Shown here in pieces: positions 54,874 through 63,579 of a stretch of 64,000 nucleotides of DNA. Position 1 is the first letter of the stretch. Each line of letters starts with the position of its first letter. Source of the DNA: UBA5436 sp050951845 (GTDB taxonomy: Bacteria; Bacillota; Clostridia; Saccharofermentanales; DTU023); contig JBMNJV010000001.1 in NCBI GenBank assembly GCA_050951845.1, forward strand, positions 186,001 through 250,000, given 5' to 3'. Below the pieces are notes generated by a model that worked only from the letters and a program-made list of their open reading frames with translations, ran no database searches and was not told the origin of the DNA. The position numbers and the translations under genes are program-made.

Positions 54874-56229
54874 TCACTCCCACTCAATCGTGGCCGGAGG
54901 CTTACCTGTAATGTCGTAGACGATGCGGTTGATGCCGGAGACTTCGTCGGTGATGCGCTTGGTAATTTTACGGAGGAGGGCGAATGGGATTTCTGCCGGT
55001 TGGGCGGTCATGAAGTCAACTGTTTTGACTGCTCTCAGGGCAAGCGTATAGTCATACGTTCTGGCATCATCTTTGACACCGACTGATTTGAGATTGGTTA
55101 AAACTGCAAAATATTGACTGAGTTCACGATCCAGTCCGGCTTTTGCTATTTCTTCACGATAAATCGCATCCGCATCGCGTAAGAGGTCGGCTTTTGCTTT
55201 GGTAATATCGCCGATTATTCGGATCCCGAGTCCTGGTCCCGGGAACGGTTGACGCCAAATCATATCTGCCGGTATGTCCAGAGCAAGTCCGACTCGGCGA
55301 ACTTCATCTTTGAACAAATCTGCCAAAGGCTCAATAATGCCTTTGAAGTCAATGTCTTCCGGCAAGCCGCCGACATTGTGATGACTCTTGATCAGCTTGC
55401 TGTCGCCGGCACCTGATTCGATAATATCGGGATAAATTGTACCCTGAACGAGATATTCGGCATTTTCAATTTTTTGCGCTTCTGCTTCAAAAACCCGGAT
55501 AAACTCCTCACCGATGATTTTTCTTTTTTGTTCGGCATCCACGACATTTGCCAGTTTCCCGAGGAATCTGTCTTCGGCATTAACCCGAATGAAATTCATA
55601 TCAAATTGCTTGCGGAACATTTGCTCAACCTGATCGCCTTCATTTTTGCGCATCAAACCGTGATCGACAAAAATGCAATAGAGCTGTTTGCCGATCGCCT
55701 GATTAACCAGGACTGCGGCAACCGAAGAATCAACACCACCGGATAATCCCATGATTACCTTGCTGTCGCCGACTTCTGCCTTGATCTCGGCAACTTTGTT
55801 TTTGATAAAATCTTCGATCAGCCAGTCACCTTTCAGTTTTGCCTGCTTGAATAAAAAATCCTGCAAGAGCTGTTTTTCCGAATCTGTTTGTTTAAATGCA
55901 GGAACTTCGGAACTTACAAAAATATTCTTCGCCTGATCAGCCGTGATCAGACTATCATCCAGACAAATTGCTAAGACCGGCAATTCCAGGGTGAGAATAT
56001 CAGAGATGGCTTTGGTCAGTTTTTGTTGAACTTGCGGATTCGGTTTCTCACATGATGAACCGATCAGAATCACTGCCTGATAGTTTTCCGCTTGCAATTT
56101 ATCAAGCGCAAGCGTGTACGGCTTGACTTCAGAATAGACGTTCAGATCTCTGACCCGTCTGGCAATAATTTGTGCATAAGGTGAACCGCAATCCAAGATT
56201 AATATTTTTTGAAAATTTACGCCCGGCAT
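54874..56229 (-). CDS. guaA: GMP synthase with shortened, probably inactive glutaminase domain
   Basis: A 451-aa enzyme that converts XMP to GMP. The ATP pyrophosphatase half is normal (GLSGGVDSSVAAVL at 161-174, FVDHGLMRK) and so is the dimerisation half (RQPFPGPGLGIRIIGDITKA, ending PPATIEWE). The N-terminal glutaminase is only about 135 residues instead of about 195. It keeps ILDCGSPYAQIIARRVRDLN and a Cys at 89 (LAICLDDSL, in place of ICYGMQ), but the segment with the catalytic His and Glu is absent. It should therefore use free ammonia or a partner glutaminase. ATG at 56229 (RBS AAAGAGTG) is preferred to TTG at 56250. Confidence 0.9.
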   Translation of the reverse strand: MPGVNFQKILILDCGSPYAQIIARRVRDLNVYSEVKPYTLALDKLQAENYQAVILIGSSCEKPNPQVQQKLTKAISDILTLELPVLAICLDDSLITADQAKNIFVSSEVPAFKQTDSEKQLLQDFLFKQAKLKGDWLIEDFIKNKVAEIKAEVGDSKVIMGLSGGVDSSVAAVLVNQAIGKQLYCIFVDHGLMRKNEGDQVEQMFRKQFDMNFIRVNAEDRFLGKLANVVDAEQKRKIIGEEFIRVFEAEAQKIENAEYLVQGTIYPDIIESGAGDSKLIKSHHNVGGLPEDIDFKGIIEPLADLFKDEVRRVGLALDIPADMIWRQPFPGPGLGIRIIGDITKAKADLLRDADAIYREEIAKAGLDRELSQYFAVLTNLKSVGVKDDARTYDYTLALRAVKTVDFMTAQPAEIPFALLRKITKRITDEVSGINRIVYDITGKPPATIEWE

Positions 56230-56482
56230 ATTTTTCACTCTTTCTTTCAATATGATTTTAATTCTATTAGATTCCAGATATTATCAAAGCTCAATTCTTT
56301 ATATATAAATTAATATGATTTAATTATCTGGTTACTCTCAGTTAAATTAATTCTATTTTTTTATTTAGTTTAATCAGCTACTTTATTTCTCAATCGTGTT
56401 TCTATTGATTTCGTTCTTCCCTTTAATTCTTAGGAATCAAATCACAAGTTAGAAAAACTTTTGATACCTGATTCCTCCAAAA

Positions 56483-58180
56483 CTACATATTCTGATCATC
56501 GAATGAATCGAGGATTTCCTCCAGCTGCGGCATGACTTTGGCAAGGCTTCCTTCGATGAACGGATTTTCCAGGTTGGCAACTTCCAGTAATTCCAGGAAA
56601 GGTTTGCTGCCGCCGGTTTGGCATAATTTTAAATAATCTGCCCAGGCATTTTCCGGATCGGCCAAACTCTTGAGCAAGAATTGGAAAGCGCAAACTTGGG
56701 CCAAAGTGTAGTCGATGTAATACATCGGCGCACCGAAAATATGGAGCTGGCGCATCCATTTGCCGCCGTTTTCCAAAAATTCATCGCCGTCAAAATCCAG
56801 ATGCGGCTGATATTTCTGCTCGATTTCACGCCACATTGCATTGCGTTCCGCAGGTGTTGCCTCAGGATTGGCATAAACCCAATGTTGATATTCATCGACC
56901 GCTACGCCGTAGGGAATAAATTCAATTGAACCGCTTAAATGGGAAAACTTGAATTTGTCGGTTTGCTCTTTGAAAAATAAATCCATCCAGGGCCAAGTCA
57001 AAAACTCCATGCTCATCGAGTGAATTTCCGCAGCTTCTAAAGTCGAGAAAACCATATCCAACGGAAAGATCTCACGACTTTGGAAACATTGGAAAGCATG
57101 ACCGGCTTCATGCGTCATTACTTCAATATCGCCCTGGGTGCCGTTAAAATTAGCAAAAATAAACGGTGCTTTGTAATCAGAAATCATGGTGCAATAGCCG
57201 CCGGCTTCTTTACCCGGCTTAGCCAATAAATCCATCAGTTCATAATCCAGCATGAAATTGAAAAACTCGTCCGTTTCCGGTGAAAGCTCCTGATACATAG
57301 TTTTTGCCTGATCGACAATAAAATCAGAATCACCTTGCGGCAACGGATTCCCGGTATTGAAATTCAAAGATTCATCATAGTGCTTCAAATCGGACAAACC
57401 CAATCTGGCTTGTTGACGTTGTTTTAACTTGCTGACCAGCGGCACGATTTCCGTATAGACCTGATCGCGATATTTGGCGACATCAGCCGCATTGTAATCG
57501 GTTCTCGACAAGCGATAATAAGCTAATTCGATGAAATTCTCATAACCTAAGATCCTGGCTATTTTCGTTCTGACTTTGACCAAATCATCATAGATACGAT
57601 CCAGTTGCTCCTGATTATCGGCATAAAATCCGTAATAAGCAGCGGTCGCGGCTTTGCGTTTCGTCCGATCCTGATCCTGACGGAAAGGTGTCAGCTGAGC
57701 TAAAGTGTAGGTCTGTCCTTCAAATTCAACTTCGGCCGAAGCAACTAATTTGGAATATTCCGTTGAGAGTTTATTTTCTTCAATTAAGTCCGGCATAATC
57801 TCCGGTTTGAAAGTTTTTAATTGGACATCGATCAAATTGAAATACTGCTTGCCGAGTTTTTCCTCGAGTTCAGCCCGGAACGGAGATTTTACCAGAGCTT
57901 GATCAAATTGATTCGACATCTCTTCAAAGAGCGGTGTATTCTCATCAAAAAAATCTGTTTCCCGATCATAAAACTCATCTTTGGTATCAATTGTATGGCG
58001 AATATGCGCTATAGTTTGCATCGTGCCGAAATGGCTTTTGATCGATTCCAGACGTTGGATACAGATTAATTGTTGATTTGCATTATCTGAGTTTTCAAAT
58101 AACTCTTTGATTGAATTAAATTCTTTTTTTAACTCAGCCATATCCGGTCTCTGATATGGCAGTTCCTGAAATTTTTGCAT
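56483..58180 (-). CDS. M3 family oligoendopeptidase
   Basis: A 565-aa PepF-like metallopeptidase. The zinc motif is HEAGHAFQ at 357-364, with a third ligand Glu in STLEAAEIHSMSMEF about 25 residues later. Other conserved blocks are GGYCTMISDYKAPFIFANFN and MWREIEQKYQPHLDF. It is cytoplasmic (no signal peptide) and cleaves short peptides. Length and architecture are normal. The gaps on both sides (56230-56482 and 58181-58519) contain no other genes, only AT-rich sequence and a short repeat near 58474. Confidence 0.92.
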   Translation of the reverse strand: MQKFQELPYQRPDMAELKKEFNSIKELFENSDNANQQLICIQRLESIKSHFGTMQTIAHIRHTIDTKDEFYDRETDFFDENTPLFEEMSNQFDQALVKSPFRAELEEKLGKQYFNLIDVQLKTFKPEIMPDLIEENKLSTEYSKLVASAEVEFEGQTYTLAQLTPFRQDQDRTKRKAATAAYYGFYADNQEQLDRIYDDLVKVRTKIARILGYENFIELAYYRLSRTDYNAADVAKYRDQVYTEIVPLVSKLKQRQQARLGLSDLKHYDESLNFNTGNPLPQGDSDFIVDQAKTMYQELSPETDEFFNFMLDYELMDLLAKPGKEAGGYCTMISDYKAPFIFANFNGTQGDIEVMTHEAGHAFQCFQSREIFPLDMVFSTLEAAEIHSMSMEFLTWPWMDLFFKEQTDKFKFSHLSGSIEFIPYGVAVDEYQHWVYANPEATPAERNAMWREIEQKYQPHLDFDGDEFLENGGKWMRQLHIFGAPMYYIDYTLAQVCAFQFLLKSLADPENAWADYLKLCQTGGSKPFLELLEVANLENPFIEGSLAKVMPQLEEILDSFDDQNM

Positions 58181-58473
58181 TATGTTTCCTTGTTTCTAGT
58201 TTAGATTTTTAATTTGTTTCCGTTTTTTGTTTTATCATTTGTCATTTGTTCATAGTTCTGATTCATATATTACATTTCCGATTTATACTCGGAAAATGCT
58301 GTTTTTTTATTATAAATTGATTAACGTTAAGCCTCAACCGGCATTTTGCATTTGTCCTTACATCTTCACGTAATTTGCCATCTGTCTGCTTCAACAGAGC
58401 TCCCCGGATTGTTTATCCATCCGGATAAAAATCTGCCGGACGTAATTTCATGTTTTATTACTCGCTTTTGGAT

Positions 58474-58528
58474 TTGACTATAATCTTCAGTACTCACTTT
58501 TAGTTTCGACTATTAATCCTCAGTACTC
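58474..58528. repeat. Direct repeat spanning the cobO stop codon
   Basis: Two copies of a 22-base unit, ttgactataatcttcagtac and tcgactattaatcctcagta, start at 58474 and 58507. The second covers the cobO stop (58520-58522). It is one of several cases in this window where a short unit covering a gene end is duplicated downstream. Confidence 0.6.
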
Positions 58529-59071
58529 GATGCCCGGTCTTGCCATTAATTGTTCCGTATTGTAGGGATGCTTTACCGCACGTATTTCAGAATAATAATC
58601 TGCTAGATCAATCAAAGCCGGCGAAGGATCACGTCCGGTTAAGACAACTTCCAGATTTTCCGGTTTTTTCCCGAGAAAATCCAGCAAAACTTGTTCCGAC
58701 AGCATTCCGGAACTGATTGCACCCAACGCTTCATCCAAAATCAGCAAGTCAACTTCTTCCTCTTCCGCGGCAGAAATTCCCTGCATCAGATATGACTCGC
58801 ACCATGCCTTGGTTTCAGTTTTTTCTTCTTCGTTCATAACAAAAGTAAATTTCTTTGTCGGCATCCCGCTCAGCACTTTCAGATTGGGCAGATTCTGTAA
58901 AATCTTGAGCTCCGAAGAATCGCCGAATTTCAAAAATTGAATAAACAGCACCCGCAGACCATAGCCCGCCGCTCTTACGGCCAAGCCCACAGCCGCAGTG
59001 GTTTTGCCTTTGCCGTCACCTGCATATAAATGAATTTTGCCTGTTGTAATATTTGATCGTTTATCTTCCAT
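58520..59071 (-). CDS. cobO: Cob(I)yrinic acid a,c-diamide adenosyltransferase
   Basis: A 183-aa CobO/BtuR enzyme that moves the adenosyl group of ATP to cob(I)alamin, forming coenzyme B12. The P-loop is LYAGDGKGKTTAAVGLAVRA, followed by VLFIQFLKFG, a C-terminal DLLILDEALGAISSGML and VVLTGRDPSPALIDLADYYS. A GTG at 59077 is a possible alternative start. Its product is the cofactor of the class II ribonucleotide reductase encoded 1.2 kb away, so the two genes belong functionally together though separated by aroK on the other strand. Confidence 0.94.
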   Translation of the reverse strand: MEDKRSNITTGKIHLYAGDGKGKTTAAVGLAVRAAGYGLRVLFIQFLKFGDSSELKILQNLPNLKVLSGMPTKKFTFVMNEEEKTETKAWCESYLMQGISAAEEEEVDLLILDEALGAISSGMLSEQVLLDFLGKKPENLEVVLTGRDPSPALIDLADYYSEIRAVKHPYNTEQLMARPGIEY

Positions 59072-59270
59072 CTTCACTATCTCACTTTTCTGAATTTTTG
59101 AGTTTATAAGAATGTTGCCAAATCATTTTATAAAAATTATAAAAAAATTATTACTAAATAATATAATAACACATCCGGATTAGCGCAGTTGAAACAAGAT
59201 CTGCGAATTACCCTTTGTAATTTGCAATTTGCTCCAACTCGGCTAAACTTATCTTAACTTCGAATGATTA

Positions 59271-59442
59271 AAAGTTCGGAGTGATGGTCAGTCTTAGAAC
59301 AGTTTCTTCATGAAAAATGTTAAAATTTCGGAGTGGTGATCAGTCTGAGGACATTTTCTTCATTAAGAATGTGCAAAGTTCGGAGTGGTAATCAGTCAGA
59401 GGATATTTTCTTCATGAAGAATGTGCAAAGTTCGGAGTATGC
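59271..59442 (+). repeat. 52-nt tandem repeat upstream of aroK, 3.3 copies
   Basis: Units start at 59271, 59323, 59375 and a partial one at 59427. Each begins aaagttcggagtggt (with variants) and contains ttcttcatgaagaatgtgc. The GGAG of the truncated last unit serves as the aroK ribosome binding site, so the repeat was probably produced by duplication of the translation start region. Units encode MKNV-type mini-ORFs on the plus strand. Confidence 0.9.
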
Positions 59443-59449
59443 AAAATGA
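59414..59449 (+). CDS. 11-codon leader ORF coupled to aroK
   Basis: ATG at 59414 reads MKNVQSSEYAK and stops at TGA 59447-59449, which overlaps the aroK start (ATGA). The upstream repeat units carry related frames that end in SEW followed by TGA or TAA (59362 region lacks the ATG, ATT instead). Trp or Tyr at the end of leaders before a shikimate-pathway gene is suggestive of attenuation or coupling, but translation is not shown. Confidence 0.35.
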   Translation: MKNVQSSEYAK

Positions 59450-59934
59450 ACTACGTAATAATCGGGATGCCGGGCAGCGGCAAAACTACAATCGGGAAGC
59501 TGTTAGCGAATAAGTTAAATTATGATTTTATCGATAGTGATCATTATCTGGAATCATTATTCAATGAAACTATTCCTGAGATGTTTGCCAAAAGCGAGGC
59601 TTATTTCAGAAAGCATGAGACTTTAGCTATTAAGGCTTTATCCGAATTTGACCGAACTGTAATTTCCACGGGCGGCGGTGTCGTTTTATTTGAAGAAAAC
59701 ATCCGATATTTAAAGAATAACGGCTTGGTGATTTTTCTTGACCGCTCGCCTGATGCAATTATTCAGGATATTGAGAACAGTACCAGACCATTGCTGGCAG
59801 ATGATAAGTCGCATCTGTTTACGCTCTACGAACAAAGAATTGAGCTTTATCGCAAGTATGCCGATTTGATCATTACCAATAATCAACCGATTGAAACTGT
59901 CTGCCAATCAATTATTGACCACATATCCATTTAA
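59446..59934 (+). CDS. aroK: Shikimate kinase
   Basis: A 162-aa kinase that phosphorylates shikimate for chorismate and aromatic amino acid synthesis. Walker A is IIGMPGSGKTTIGKLL, the shikimate-binding DSDHYLE and FRKHETLAI are present, then VISTGGGVV, and the lid/adenine residues in NSTRPLL. It is the only chorismate-pathway gene in the window and is isolated on the plus strand. GGAG 8 bases above the ATG is inside the truncated last copy of the 52-nt repeat. Length is normal. Confidence 0.94.
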   Translation: MNYVIIGMPGSGKTTIGKLLANKLNYDFIDSDHYLESLFNETIPEMFAKSEAYFRKHETLAIKALSEFDRTVISTGGGVVLFEENIRYLKNNGLVIFLDRSPDAIIQDIENSTRPLLADDKSHLFTLYEQRIELYRKYADLIITNNQPIETVCQSIIDHISI

Positions 59935-60003
59935 AAATTCGTTAAACATTTTGGTTGATTTCAGAAACAAGGTCAGTAGTATTTCTGCCTGACCGATACT
60001 TAT

Positions 60004-60120
60004 CAGGAAAAATATTATTGTTTTACCGGCCGGCTCAATTGTTTTTCGCTTAAATTGCAAAACCGGTCAGGGAAATATTATTGTTGTACCGGCCGGCTCA
60101 ATTATTTTTCGCTAAACTTA
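60004..60120. repeat. About 64-nt tandem duplication after aroK
   Basis: Two copies of a unit containing aaatattattgttttaccgg and ccggctcaattgtttttcgc start at 60004 and 60068. Each carries the palindrome accggccggc. They lie in the convergent gap between aroK and nrdJ, where no gene is visible. Confidence 0.75.
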
Positions 60121-60123
60121 CAA

Positions 60124-60160
60124 ACAGCTGTTGTAAAAACCGGGTTTTACGAACAGCTGT
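60124..60160. terminator. Hairpin between convergent aroK and nrdJ
   Basis: acagctgt and gtaaaa pair with ttttac and acagctgt around a short accggg loop, giving a 14-bp broken stem. There is no long T run on either strand, but the site lies in the convergent gap, where a bidirectional terminator is expected. Confidence 0.4.
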
Positions 60161-60194
60161 TAAATCAAAAAATATTTATTTTACAAGCTACGAT

Positions 60195-60305
60195 GACAGT
60201 TTGCAGTGAAACTTCACTTGATCAAACTTATGAGCCAGAAACCCCTGGAAAGCCATGAGCATACCGACAGCTTGCAGTGAAACTTCACTTGTTCAAACTT
60301 ACGAG
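60195..60305. repeat. 71-nt duplication spanning the nrdJ stop codon
   Basis: The 40-base unit gacag(t/c)ttgcagtgaaac ... caaactta(t/c)gagc starts at 60195 and 60266. The second copy ends over the nrdJ stop codon (60299-60301), so part of the nrdJ 3' end has been duplicated downstream. An inner agtgaa/ttcact dyad is present in both copies. Confidence 0.7.
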
Positions 60306-63300
60306 CAGCCGGTTGTGGTGCCGCAGTCCAGGCAGACATCGCAAGTGCCGTTGCGGACCATGCGGGCGCTTGAGCAATTGGGGCAGGTCGTGCCGTCGTA
60401 GATTCTTTCGCCAAACCGGGCAGCTTCGCGCGCATCCTCGTGGACATATTCTTCGAATCCTACCTGAGTGATCATCGGAGCAGAATTTACTTCCGGATTA
60501 TCCTGAACCCCCTGACCGAAGCTGTAACCGCCGACATTTTGCAAGTTCTCAATTTGTTCCCGGTCCGGTTTAACCTGAATTCTGGTAAAATCACCAATTT
60601 CCAAATCAATAATCTTACTGATCAGATCCGAGATAGAAGTACAATATTTAATGTTCGGATGGCGTGACACGAAACCGTACGGTTCGTATTTTTGGCCGCG
60701 CAGCATTTTGGCAATATTGTGAGGCGGGATTTTGTATTGCAACATGACGGAAATAGTTTTGGACAATGAGTTGAGCAAACCCATGATCGTCGTACCTTCA
60801 CGGTCGGTTGTAATATAAATCTCGGAAATTTCACCTGATTCATTGCGGTTAACCGTAGTATAGATTTTTACATCCTCAATTTTTGCAGGATGGGTTCTGC
60901 CGGATCTGATTCCGATCAATCTTTCTCTTTGTGATGCCAAAGAGTGAGGCATTTGCAGATCGGCATCGAATTCATCTCTGGCTGAACCGGCAGCAAGACC
61001 GTCAATTTCAGCTTGGAGAATCTCGATCTCGGATTTTAATTCTTTAGTTTCATTCTTCAGTTCGCCGGCACGAGTCAGCAACTGAGCATAGGACAAGTCT
61101 GCCAGAGGCATCTCGGCAACTTGTTTGGCATCCAGATGAATGTTGAGCGGCTGAGCGAATTTTGAACCGTCACGATATAGAGTGATACCTTTGATTCCGA
61201 GTTTCCAGGATTCTAAAGCAACATCTTTGAAAGCTTTAACCGTTGCCGAACGCGGCAAGTTCACCGTCTTGGAGATAGCGCCGGAAATCATCGGAGTTAA
61301 GGCTGCCACCATTTTGACATGACCCATATAATGGATATAACGCTCGCCGGTTCCGCACTGATTCGCCGTGTCGAATACGGCATAGTGTTCCGGTTTGAGA
61401 TGAGGGGCACCTTCAATTTTGCCGTCGACGATCCGGCCGTTTTCCTTGCGTAAAATATATTCGACAATATCTTTAATTGCTGCTTCGGAATAGTTCAGAC
61501 TGCGCAAGCCGGCTTCCAGCATCGGATTAACCAATTCCATGAAACCGCCGCCGACCAGTTTTTTATAAGTTACATGAGAAAAGAACGGCTCAATGCTGGT
61601 CGCTGCACAATCCATGGCAAAAGAAATTGTACCGGTAGGCGCGATAACTGAAACTTGGGCATTGCGGTAGCCGTAGAGTTCTCCGAATTGCTCGGCGTCG
61701 TGCCAGTCGGAAATCAAGGCTTCCGACAATTGAGCCAGACCGAGTTTGCGCAAAAGATCATGATCGACAACGATCAGCTGATAATTCAATCCTTCCGGAC
61801 GATCTTCTCTGGCACCGGCAGCTCTCGAGTGGTTGCGGATAACACGCATCATATATTTTTTATTAATTTTATATTTTGCGAAAGGTTCCGATGTTTTGGC
61901 CAATAAAGCCGAGGTGCGATAACTGCGACCGGTTAAGATGCCGACCAGAGCGCCGCCCAAAGCTCTTGCTTCCGCCGAATCGTAAGGCAGACCCATGCTC
62001 ATCAGCAATGAAGCCAGATTGGCAACACCCAGACCGGTGGAACGGAATAAATAAGTTTTTCTGGCAATTTCATCAGTCGGGAATTGTCCGCCGATTATTG
62101 ATGCTTCCAGAACCAATTGACATAATTCAATCACATGGTGATAGGCTTCAAGATCAAAGACTTTTGTTCGGGCATTATAAAAAGGCAGTAAATTGATTGA
62201 AGCCAGGTTGCAACTGGTATCGTCGAGAAAAGCATATTCTCCGCATGGATTGGTTGAATTGATGCGGTTATATTTTGCACCGTATTTTCCATCTTCACCG
62301 GCCGGGCAGGTATGCCAGGCATTAAATGTATCGTCAAATTGAGGCGCCGGATCGGCACAGCGCCATGCCGATTGATTGAAGGTATCCCAAAGTTCTTTAA
62401 CCGAAATTTCTCTGTCAACCGAAGAATCAACACGACCCTTCAGACTGATTTTGGCAGAGGGATCGTCAGCCAGCCGATTCACTTTTTGCATAAAGTCATC
62501 GCTGAAGCGCACTGAATTATTACTGTTCTGACCGGACACCGTCTGATAGGCTTCACCGTCCATGTCGCCGTCATAACCCATTTTGTTCAGCGCAATAACC
62601 TTATCTTCTTCCTTGGCTTTCCAAGTCATAAAATCTTCTATTTCAGGATGATCAACATCGAGACAGACCATTTTGGCAGCTCTTCTTGTTGTGCCGCCGG
62701 ATTTGATTGCACCGGCATTGCGGTCCAAACCGCGCAGGAAACTCATCAGGCCGGAAGATTGTCCGCCGCCGGATAATGCTTCACCTTCAGCCCGGATATC
62801 CGAGAAATTACTGCCGGTACCCGAACCGCCTTTGAATAATTTGGTTTCCGTAACGTAATGTTCGGATATTGAATGTTTACCCAGAAGTTTATCTTCGATC
62901 GAAAGAATAAAACACGCCGAAGCTTGAGTTCTGGTATAAGTATCCTCACTCATCACAACTTTTTCCTGAACCGGATCATAGTAGAAAAGTTCACTCGCTC
63001 CGCCCTTGATCCCATAGGCTTGTTCCAAACCGGTATTGAACCATTGCGGAGAATTCGGTGCAAACATTTGACTCAGCAGAGCATAGACCAATTCATCATA
63101 TAAGATTTCAGCCTGGTTCTGATCAATCATCTGCTCATCAAGAAGTTTGGTTACCCAAAAAATCACCATGCGATGAGCAACTTGTTTCATGCTTCTTTCA
63201 TAACCTTCCGGAGTATTGAGTCCGGCTTTGCGGAAATATTTCGAAGCGATTATGTCGCAGGCTTGCTGGGAATAATGTGCCGGAAACTCCAGATCTTTCA

Positions 63301-63499
63301 TATCGGTCAGAACGTCACCGGTTTTATAATCGGTCAGCAGGACATTGCGGCTTTCCCATCTGAAAAGATCGTAAACAGTTTTTTCGGATTGTCCTTCCAA
63401 CTCTTTCGTAAATTTGCGTTCAATTAAATCGGATAATTCGATGTCTAATGCAGACTTGCCGGAATCGGTCAGAATAGTGTTATCTCGTATTTTATGCAT
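60299..63499 (-). CDS. nrdJ: Class II (B12-dependent) ribonucleotide reductase
   Basis: A 1066-aa enzyme that makes deoxyribonucleotides with adenosylcobalamin and no oxygen. Diagnostic parts: ARSTACFILS-like substrate loop (TRTQASACFILS), FKGGSGTGSNFSDIRAEGEA, NSTNPCGEYAFLDDTSCNLA with the catalytic Cys and Glu, and VIAPTGTISFAMDCAATSIE. A coiled linker (about 800-840) and a C-terminal domain follow, ending in a Cys-rich ribbon (CPNCSSARM ... CDVCLDCGTTTGC) that regenerates the active site. RBS AAGGAG precedes the ATG. A pair of NrdR boxes lies upstream. Confidence 0.96.
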   Translation of the reverse strand: MHKIRDNTILTDSGKSALDIELSDLIERKFTKELEGQSEKTVYDLFRWESRNVLLTDYKTGDVLTDMKDLEFPAHYSQQACDIIASKYFRKAGLNTPEGYERSMKQVAHRMVIFWVTKLLDEQMIDQNQAEILYDELVYALLSQMFAPNSPQWFNTGLEQAYGIKGGASELFYYDPVQEKVVMSEDTYTRTQASACFILSIEDKLLGKHSISEHYVTETKLFKGGSGTGSNFSDIRAEGEALSGGGQSSGLMSFLRGLDRNAGAIKSGGTTRRAAKMVCLDVDHPEIEDFMTWKAKEEDKVIALNKMGYDGDMDGEAYQTVSGQNSNNSVRFSDDFMQKVNRLADDPSAKISLKGRVDSSVDREISVKELWDTFNQSAWRCADPAPQFDDTFNAWHTCPAGEDGKYGAKYNRINSTNPCGEYAFLDDTSCNLASINLLPFYNARTKVFDLEAYHHVIELCQLVLEASIIGGQFPTDEIARKTYLFRSTGLGVANLASLLMSMGLPYDSAEARALGGALVGILTGRSYRTSALLAKTSEPFAKYKINKKYMMRVIRNHSRAAGAREDRPEGLNYQLIVVDHDLLRKLGLAQLSEALISDWHDAEQFGELYGYRNAQVSVIAPTGTISFAMDCAATSIEPFFSHVTYKKLVGGGFMELVNPMLEAGLRSLNYSEAAIKDIVEYILRKENGRIVDGKIEGAPHLKPEHYAVFDTANQCGTGERYIHYMGHVKMVAALTPMISGAISKTVNLPRSATVKAFKDVALESWKLGIKGITLYRDGSKFAQPLNIHLDAKQVAEMPLADLSYAQLLTRAGELKNETKELKSEIEILQAEIDGLAAGSARDEFDADLQMPHSLASQRERLIGIRSGRTHPAKIEDVKIYTTVNRNESGEISEIYITTDREGTTIMGLLNSLSKTISVMLQYKIPPHNIAKMLRGQKYEPYGFVSRHPNIKYCTSISDLISKIIDLEIGDFTRIQVKPDREQIENLQNVGGYSFGQGVQDNPEVNSAPMITQVGFEEYVHEDAREAARFGERIYDGTTCPNCSSARMVRNGTCDVCLDCGTTTGCS

Positions 63500-63530
63500 T
63501 GACTCAATCTCCTTTATTTTATGTCAATTT

Positions 63531-63578
63531 CACTACATTTAGTAGCAATTCAGATAAACAGATACTACATATTGTGTG
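63531..63578 (-). promoter_or_regulatory. Pair of NrdR boxes upstream of nrdJ
   Basis: The boxes tcactacatttagtag (63531-63546) and atactacatattgtgt (63563-63578) resemble the NrdR consensus acacwatatatwgtgt at about 11 and 14 of 16 positions. Their spacing of 16 bases (three helical turns centre to centre) is the classical arrangement. NrdR represses ribonucleotide reductase genes when dATP is high. No B12 riboswitch was recognised in the 420 bases beyond. Confidence 0.7.
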
Positions 63579-63579
63579 T

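Noticed and set aside
59271..59442. CRISPR array
   Set aside because: The 52-nt units are near-identical along their whole length, without variable spacers, and no cas genes are present.
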